Shown here in pieces: positions 56,251 to 64,000 of a DNA stretch of 64,000 nt. How positions within the stretch are numbered: position 1 is the first letter of the stretch; every line of letters starts with the position of its first letter. This stretch comes from Seriola aureovittata (Eukaryota; Chordata; Actinopteri; Carangiformes; Carangidae), in assembly GCF_021018895.1 (NCBI RefSeq), contig NC_079372.1, positions 22,557,737 to 22,621,736 of the forward strand, read 5' to 3'. The position numbers were made by a program, and so were the translations under genes. Below the pieces are notes generated by a model that did no database searches, was not told the origin of the DNA, and worked only from the letters and a program-made list of their open reading frames with translations.

Positions 56251-57344
56251 GGAGGATTTTCAGATGACACTCCGACACATGCTGACCCCTTCAATCAGCT
56301 CTGTGTTAACCAATAAACTGTTTGTTATCTTTTCACATCCTGCCTCTGACTCAGAGTTGTCTGGTGTGTCGGTCCTTTTGGTTTGTGGTGCTGCTGCATC
56401 GATCTGTTTGGCTTTAATCCTGCTGAACTCCTCAGTCCTGGAGCAGAGACGCCGAGTGGAGCAGCTGGAGCTTGACAGTATAATATCATATAACGTCCCA
56501 TGAGGAAAGTTAAGCCATTGTCCCGGTCCATGAGTGTATGAGTCACCATGAACACCATCCTGTACAAGGAGATGGCATAACACATGATTACATCTCTACT
56601 AGACAACCAACATGCCAAATTTTACGCAGGGCTGATATGAAACTTATAGTAAATCCAATCAGAAGAGTCTAATGTCAAAAACATATTACAGATTCATTTC
56701 TTTATGTCCCTTGGTTCCAGGATAAAGCAGATCCGGCAGTGGGAGCTGTTGCAGAGATTAGCCACATCCTAAATCAAACCGACTCTCAGTCTCTCCAGAT
56801 CAATCTGAAGCATTGTTTTTATTTGCTCTGGAGATAAAGGCCAATACAGGCAGGATTAGACCAGGAAGACTCAGCTCTGTCCAATTTATATAGGCCTATA
56901 AAATACTCTTTCCACTTCCACTTCTTGCTCTGAGCTCAGTATATAAATAATGTCCATAAAGGTCTGTTTACATACATTGCTCTTACACAGGGTCCTGGAG
57001 ATGATTAAACCACCAATTCTAAAATTCTCATTAATGCACGCCTTCATGACTGTGATATTATCATGTATATGAACCATCATATGGAAGTAAAAATGACTAT
57101 GGATAGAGAAGAGTTATCACCTATTAAACATTTCAGTACAGAGGTTCTTCTGTTGTGTGTTGTGGTATTCTTGCATTATAACCACTGGATAGTGGCACAG
57201 AACCTACTGCTCTTATGATGTTTTATATTATTTATGCTATATCGGGTGATCACTTAAAGCTGCTCTGATTAATATTTTTGTCAGGAATAGTAATTTCAGG
57301 ACAAAAACAAAAAACTGGGCTGGTAGAGTTCATTCATTGGCCAG

Positions 57345-57465
57345 GATACTGCTTATCCTTTTAGGGTCGCGGCGTGGCTGGAACCAATCCCAGCAGACAT
57401 TCAAACCTACAGGCCGATTAATCTATTCTGCATGTCTTTGGATTGTAGGAGGAAGCCAGAGGAAT
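57345..57465 (+). repeat. Degenerate teleost dispersed repeat ('tgcttatcc...gtctttgga' type)
   Basis: TACTGCTTATCCTTTTAGGG, then TCGCGGCGTGGCTGGA and GCATGTCTTTGGATTGTAGG, AGGAAGCCAG match the order of phrases in a very common teleost repeat, with an internal deletion. Confidence 0.6.
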
Positions 57466-58235
57466 CTGAGATGGTAGATGAGTAAAACTGACTGAGAGCA
57501 GTTAATACTGTGTGTGTATAGATACACACAAATACATTTATTGCTTAAAGATAATCATACATTTCATGTAAAAAATATCTCTGTGCTTACAAACAACTAA
57601 TTTTTCTCTGCTTAAAATATCCCATCATGCACTCAGAACTGAGACACAAATATATATTAATACACCAGGCACCTCATAGATGAGCAGAACAGTTTGAGGA
57701 GATGTTCAGATGCAGGAAGAACCAACGCCATCTTTCATTCATATAAAAAACATTACAATAATGCTGTCATGACAATATTTGCATAAATAAACTGCTTCAC
57801 TGACTCTGACTTTGATTGAATTGTGCTTCAATCTAATCATTTAAACATGTGCAGCACACTGATGATTTACAGAGCTGTTAGTGTTGGTGATCTGTCAGTT
57901 AAACAAATTTCAGAGGAAAAATGCTTGAGAGTGAAGATGACCCTGATCAGAGGTCAACAAGTTCCTTATAATCACTTATTGATCCATCAGTCCAGTGAAT
58001 GAGCAGTTTGTTTGGTGACTGATGATCATTGGCCTCCAGGGGGCAGTCTGTATCTGTGCTGTTGAGCACATTTAGTTCATGAGCCTCCGACTCCTCTAGC
58101 GACCCGGCAACTCCTGAACCAAAGACCAGCTCAGACTTAAAGAGAAACAAGATGATGATCTTATTGTTGCAAACAACAGGACAGAAGTTTTCACAGTTCC
58201 AGCAGTAGTTGAACAGTAAAATGAAAACCATGCAT

Positions 58236-58239
<4 letters not shown>

Positions 58240-58274
<35 letters not shown>
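58240..58274. repeat. (GT)n microsatellite
   Basis: Pure GT run of about 35 bp. Confidence 0.95.
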
Positions 58275-58276
<2 letters not shown>

Positions 58277-58599
58277 AGGTCTTGGATGTGTCAGTCAGCT
58301 ATTCATCAGTGAAACTTCAAGTTAAAAAATATGTAAAATTGACACAAAATATTTCCTCTCTCCATCAAAGTACTCTAGGCTCTAAAAGTGTCAAAGTACA
58401 ACTGAGGTCGTGGTGTCACTGAAATGCTCTTGTGTTTCCCGAGGGAATATTGGAGCATTTCAGTGTCCTTGCCCTAAATGACATGTGGGTGAAACAGTTT
58501 GTTCTCTCAGGACTCTTTAAACACAGAGCTGCAGCTTCTCCTTCTCCATTAACCACTTCTGGGAACATTTGGTTACTGAACAGAGGGAAAATGAATGTG

Positions 58600-58675
58600 T
58601 GAACAGAATTTCATGGCGGTCTATCCAAGCTGAAACATTTCAGCCTGGACAGACGGACAGAGCAACACACCAACC
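58600..58675 (+). repeat. Fragment of a dispersed repeat ending in GACAGACGGACAGA
   Basis: AATTTCATGGCGGTCTATCC, then AACATTTCAGCCTGGACAGA resembles the 3' part of a common teleost repeat ('aatttcatggcaatccatcc...gatatttcagtctggacc'). Confidence 0.5.
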
Positions 58676-59430
58676 TTTCCTGTCTTCTTAATCATCAGTC
58701 ATTAGGAACTATTAACGCTGAATGAGTGCTGACTAATCACCACATGGAACCCTGGTCCACTGCCTTCTTTGTATTTGGTGGTGAGCAGGTGTCATTAATG
58801 AGGGGTACAAGTACATATGAAATTTCTACAAATGTACACACATATTCAATCATTTTTAACATTAAATATTTAAGGTGTATTGATGTAAACATTTAAACGC
58901 AAATTTAGATTTTGTTTCACCTCAGAGATTTTAAGTGACACAAAGAAAGAAATGGAAATTGCACACAACCTTAAAATGTTGCTTTGACAAAGTTTTTACT
59001 AAAGGATGTGTTCAGCATAACTTTAGTGCATATTTTTACAAAAATTTTTTAGTCCATTCAACTATTTAAATATGAGCTAATTTGCATAATGTGGGCCATG
59101 TTTTGTTAATTGTCCTTGAACTAATTAGACCATATTGACTATAAATTTAAATAAAATTGATGACTTAACATAAAACAATTACGTCAAGCTCACAAGGGAT
59201 AAAATGTTGTGTCACAGATGGATTGGGGTTTTACTTTAGGAGCAGCATCCTGGTGGGAGGGGCTGTGGTCCTTCCTGTACTGGCAGACAGGGGGCAGCAC
59301 TGCTCCTCACAAGCTGCCACTGAGGCTCAGGCTGAGCTGAGCTTTCATACAGTCATCAGTTTTGATGCTGCAGACACAGAGCTGTGAATGTGCTGGGACA
59401 TTGTGTACTGAACGCTGTGTGCTGCTGCTC

Positions 59431-59433
<3 letters not shown>

Positions 59434-59486
<53 letters not shown>
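59434..59486. repeat. (CA)n microsatellite
   Basis: Pure CA run of about 53 bp; the open frames crossing it on both strands are artefacts. Confidence 0.95.
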
Positions 59487-59490
<4 letters not shown>

Positions 59491-60629
59491 ACTGAACTGC
59501 TGTCCTGTGAAACTGTCTGCACTTCAGGAATCCAGTCAGTGGTCATATTCATCACTGAACATTATGTAGAATTTTATATCCTCAATATTCTATTTGAAAT
59601 TTGTTTGTTATTTTGCTGTTGATTTTTCACACGGTGTATTTGTATTTTATTTTTTACTGCCTAAATTTCCTTTGAAACCAACAGTAATAGAGTAGATATT
59701 ACTCTTCAAACATGAGCTGGAATTAAATGAGATAAAATGTTTTCAGACAGATGTAAATAATTTCTATTCTCACATCAATAACCTTGTTCAGTCACTGAAG
59801 CCCACATTTAATTTTAAAGCATTTTCATAATAATAATTATTAAATGAAACTGTGAGAACAATGTAACAGTGTGTTTGCTTCATCCGCTGCTGTTATATGA
59901 ATATCAGGAGTTGGTTTGTTCAGATTAACAGGTGGTGCAAATGTTCCTGTTCGATTAAACCAAACACGTCAACCGTATTTATTAACTGAAAACATTTAAA
60001 TAATTGAAAGTGTCAGTCAAACCTCAAATGGTGGAAAACACTCTATTTGAGGAACGTTACAGATCTGTATGCATCTGCTGCCATTTTTAATGTCCTTAAG
60101 TGACGGGACATTTAAGTCCCATGCTTCATGTACGTCATCTATTCACTGAGTCTGTTTCCATTTCTCTGTGTCACATTTTGCTTTTATTGATGCTCCAACT
60201 TTTATTTCCACTTCAGCTGAACATCAAAAACTTTTTTGCAATATTTCAAAATTGAAAAATTGAAAAAAAAAAAAAAAATGAATCAACAGTTTTTGGGGAT
60301 GGAAACCAACCGATGCAACAGAGGCCACCTGTAGTGATGAACCTACAGAGAATCATCACGTGAATCTGAAGCTGGAGTGAGTTTCACTCAGCTCAGCTCA
60401 TACAGAACACAAATACTCCGCAGAGATCATCAAACCATAACGATATCTCACAATAGAAGGTGTATCAAAATATAAGTTTAACAGCTTTAACAGTCTCCTT
60501 CACTTGAAAATACTTGAAGCCTGATGTCTGCATAGTGAAAGTATACAATACAAGTGAAAGTTGTACAGATTTTTTAATTGAGTACTGGATTACTTGCTTT
60601 TAAAAATACTTAAGTGTTCAAAAATTTAA

Positions 60630-60634
<5 letters not shown>

Positions 60635-60665
<31 letters not shown>
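60635..60665. repeat. Poly(A) tract
   Basis: Run of about 31 A residues preceded by AAAATTTAAAAATT; possibly the tail of a decayed retroelement on the plus strand, whose body I cannot identify. Confidence 0.85.
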
Positions 60666-60668
<3 letters not shown>

Positions 60669-63477
60669 TGTCAACACATTATTGTATTGTTCCACATTTA
60701 CAGAACTGACTGACTCTGAAGCAACCTACTGAATGACTGACTGTAGAATCTGGAGAATAAAGAGCTTGTATAATTTGATATAAAGCCAATAGAAATGGAC
60801 ATAAAAACACAGCTGAATCAACAAAAGGAGCCATTGTCGTGTTGTATTTCTTTTTAGTTTTGTTTGGTCGTAGTGAACACAGCAAACATTTACAGTGAAA
60901 GGAATCTTTATGTATTTCTTTAATAAGTTAAAAAAGATTATTATTACTTGAAAAGTTTCTCATGTCACACTCCATGATCCCCCCAGTGCTGTTGGTCAGC
61001 TGTGGACTCTCAGGCCTTGGTGATGAAACTGCTGGAGAGGATCTCCTGAGAATGGAAAGTGTATTATTATGTACTTTGACACATATAGTGTCTATATTAA
61101 AAAAGCAAACATCACATTTTCAACAGAAACTCTGGCCAACAGCAGCTTATTGCACATCTGTCTCTGAGATTTTGTATCATCTTTGTTGTAATGACCAGAG
61201 AATTATTTTTAAAATCCAATGATTGTTACAATTCAGTGAAGAAAATATACAATATATATTGTTTTCCTATTTTGATATAGTTGTTTTTACATGTAGTTGT
61301 TATTGAGATTTTGAGGACAAAATCAGAAGAAATAAAACATTTTTTTGTCATGGAAACTTGAGCTAAACCAGTCGGCACCAGAGGTGAAAATGCATGAGTG
61401 AAACTGAACGAACATGTGATGTTGTGAGAAGCAACACAATGGAAGAGAAAGGACAACAAGATGACAACACAACGGAAACAAAGCCACGCAGCCCAAAAAT
61501 AAACAAGTAAACAACAGCTTCATCAGCAGAGAACATGTGGACATCAGGGAGGGCTGTGTAATCTGAGCTGTCCTCTCCCTGTGCTGACTCTTTTTTCCTG
61601 CTGCGTCATCCTCAGCAGAAAGATTACCGAGGACCATCATCCATGCCGGGTCAGGCCGGGCAGGGTTATGTTGAGGCCGAGTGCGTCCATAGCCTGTTCT
61701 CACAGCAGATTAAAAGGCCTGTGGATTAGGATTAGTGGGATCTATGTTTACCTGTGCACACTTCCAGCCTCGGTGTTGGAGGGACAAAGTGAGGTCAGGA
61801 AGTGAAGAGTGTTGGAAATAAAGCAGTGACCTGGTCAGAGGACGGAGGTCACAGTCTGCAGCAGGAGGTGAAGTCATGACACATGACTTTTCATGTCATA
61901 GTTTTTTACCTTTTAGCTTTTCTCATTCAAAATCTGAAAACTCAGAGCAGAGGTACACATACGGTTTAATAATACAACACTTTGTAGAAATAATTATGTG
62001 AATACACAGTGAAGTGGGAAATATTTGGTCAAACTGAGATGATAAAGATGATGAAACTGACTCTATTTCTCAAACAGCAACAGTTTTATTTTGTGGGGCC
62101 TGTTCTTCATACCTGGATAAGTGAGTTAACCTGATTTTATTGTGTACGATTTGACACAAGCCTGGTTTTTTCTGTTCTTCAAAAGTTGTCATAGCAACAA
62201 GTCCTTCCACCCAGAGGTCTGTTAGACCGGTCTGTACAGCGGTTTGAATTTGGCTATTAGAATAGTCTAATGCAAAAATAAAGACTGACTGATTTGAAGC
62301 CTAAAACGTTAGCCGCTCTAATTTGACTCCAGAGCCATGTTTCCATGGTAACAATCAGTGATAGCTGATGACAACAGAGGAAACCACAGTTCATCATCTT
62401 TGGAGAGCTAACAATGTTGTGGAGAATATAATGAGAAGGTGGTTTTCTCTCAGCCACTCAGCCTGTTTCCTCCTGGAGCTTCCTCTTGGGAGATCTTTTC
62501 CTTAAAGTCCAACTTAAGGTTTCCTTAAAATGTTCACTTAAATATTTAAGGTTTCTCCTTGTTTTAGTCTTATACTAAAGGAATCACTTAAAGTCAGCTA
62601 AGCTGTTGCACAGAAGAACCTGAGTGACCTAACTAAGCAAAAAACCCAAGGTACTTCTGATTGTATCTTAACTACAACATGGCTGAGCTGATGATGATAA
62701 AAGAGGAGGATGAACATCCCAACAAGAGGGTTAGGGTTAGCAAAGCGTCCCCAGCTGTTCCTGTTCAAATCCTTCATAGGCCAGACCGTCTAATTTAGGT
62801 TTGGCACACCTTCATAGACCATGTACTCCAAAGGATGCTGCTTCTGGATCAGTTTGATCTGGCCACAAAGTATACTTTCTCTTTAAAACTGGCCGCAGGT
62901 CTGCAATAGTGCATCTTATTCATAGTCTACTCTGGCCTGATAACGTGACAGAATTTCCATTTTGTTTTACTTTGTTCCTTCAGCCTGACATTGTATTCAT
63001 GCTCAGCAGCTAACAAGCTCAGAGCTGCTATTCGTGGTTATACATTTGTTCAATAAAGAGGATATAAAATGTAAATAGGGTAGTTTTAGAGCTGTTTACT
63101 TTTTCTGTCGATGAAGCAAACAGTCCCCCCCCCCATTCGCTTGTTGTTCTGCTGAGCCCCTGGACCGGCTCTGCACTGGACACACAGATGAAACTGATGA
63201 GACCGAAAACAATATCAGGCACACATTCATACTCTCTCTGAAAAAGTATAGTTCACGTTTTACACATCAGAACCATCATCAGGGTTCTTGATAATAACAA
63301 GAGAAACTTCCAACAGATGAAAACATCGCTGATATCCAGAGACAGTGAGTGTTTCTTATGAACAGCAGCTGCGACACGTTGATGTTAAAACAGAACATCT
63401 GATTTCTACTTTTCAGTCAGACAGGGAGGAGCCACACAGATTTGGATCGAGCAGATTTGGATGAACAGAAGGCAAAG

Positions 63478-63478
<1 letters not shown>

Positions 63479-63541
<63 letters not shown>
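63479..63541. repeat. (GT)n microsatellite
   Basis: Pure GT run of about 62 bp; CVCV/HTHT open frames across it are artefacts. Confidence 0.95.
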
Positions 63542-63544
<3 letters not shown>

Positions 63545-64000
63545 CCACGTGCCACCCTGAAACAAGGCAGCACCACAGAAGAAGTGGGTCAGCCTGGTCT
63601 GAGAGAGACAGCAGCCTGTTTGTTTGACCCATGTGTTAAACTCCTGTGTGAATACAGATATTGGATTCAGTCTGTATTTTCTGTCACTGTATATTTAAAC
63701 TCGACTACCTTCAAGCCAAAGAAGTGGAGCGCTTCAGTGATTTGTTTTTTTGGGTTTTTTAGTGTCCAACCCCTCCTGCAATCTGGGTTGCAGCAGGCCA
63801 AACATATCTATGATTAAAGTTTCCAGATTTGATTTTGTTGAACATACTAGATGTCAGGTGTCCGTCTCATCAAATCAAGTTAAAGTTGCTTTCATACAAA
63901 TTTCCCTAGACAGTTTTTCTTTGCTGAGCTGTTGTGGATGAATACAAAGAGGGAATTTTTTGTAGTAAAAAGACAGTAAGATTAGAAGATATCTTCATGG

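Larger units (their letters stand above)
56250..64000. other. Intergenic, no named gene
   Basis: Open frames of 60-126 codons occur (for example 56260-56583, 57947-58231 and 61323-61703, all minus) but none resembles a family I know. Listed repeat relics and microsatellites account for part of it. A 36-base terminal-exon-like segment at 61010-61045 (minus) and an exon-like stretch after 61616 (plus) are discussed under findings. Confidence 0.45.

Noticed and set aside
61323..61703. 126-codon minus-strand frame
   Set aside because: No family resemblance and composition typical of chance frames.
62095..62240. Possible dispersed repeat ('ggcctgttcttc...cctgga')
   Set aside because: Only loosely like common teleost repeats; ends and family could not be supported.

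Overview
The window is nuclear DNA from a vertebrate, almost certainly a ray-finned (teleost) fish and plausibly a percomorph. This rests on three intron-rich vertebrate genes with GT-AG introns, dense CA/GT, AT and CT microsatellites, and many decayed elements resembling families familiar from teleost genomes (tRNA-derived SINEs, LINE tails, TIR-bearing MITEs). No bacterial-style operons, CRISPR arrays or RNA genes were seen.

Layout. 1-2.2 kb: intergenic, with a CT tract and a LINE reverse-transcriptase relic. 2.2-14.2 kb (+): dennd2d, a DENN-domain Rab exchange factor, 13 coding exons giving 486 codons. 14.2-16.8 kb: intergenic, ending in a frameshifted 3' piece of a non-LTR retrotransposon. 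16.8-26.3 kb (+): stk38 (NDR1 kinase), a probable non-coding first exon plus 13 coding exons giving 467 residues, including one apparent GC-AG intron. 26.1-31.1 kb: the space between two convergent genes, with microsatellites and a 609-bp MITE. 31.1-36.2 kb (-): mtch1, a mitochondrial carrier homolog, 12 coding exons giving 311 residues, with ETS-like and CACGTG motifs upstream. 36.5-40.8 kb: gene-poor, with a poly(A)-tailed retroelement relic and a 206-bp near-perfect inverted repeat. 40.85-55.14 kb: about 14.3 kb of AT-rich tandem satellite built on a ~35-bp monomer. It has several higher-order periods and four co-amplified copies of a tRNA-derived SINE, plus one more diverged SINE. 55.1-64 kb: intergenic, with diverse repeat relics and no gene I can name.

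The genes are not functionally coupled in an operon sense. dennd2d acts in Rab/endosomal trafficking, stk38 in Hippo-like NDR signalling, and mtch1 in the mitochondrial outer membrane. In human, STK38 and MTCH1 lie close together at 6p21.2, so that pair looks like conserved synteny; DENND2D lies at 1p13. The most unusual object is the satellite block: a CpG-bearing homogenised core, CpG-poor decayed edges, nested higher-order repeats and an embedded, copied SINE.
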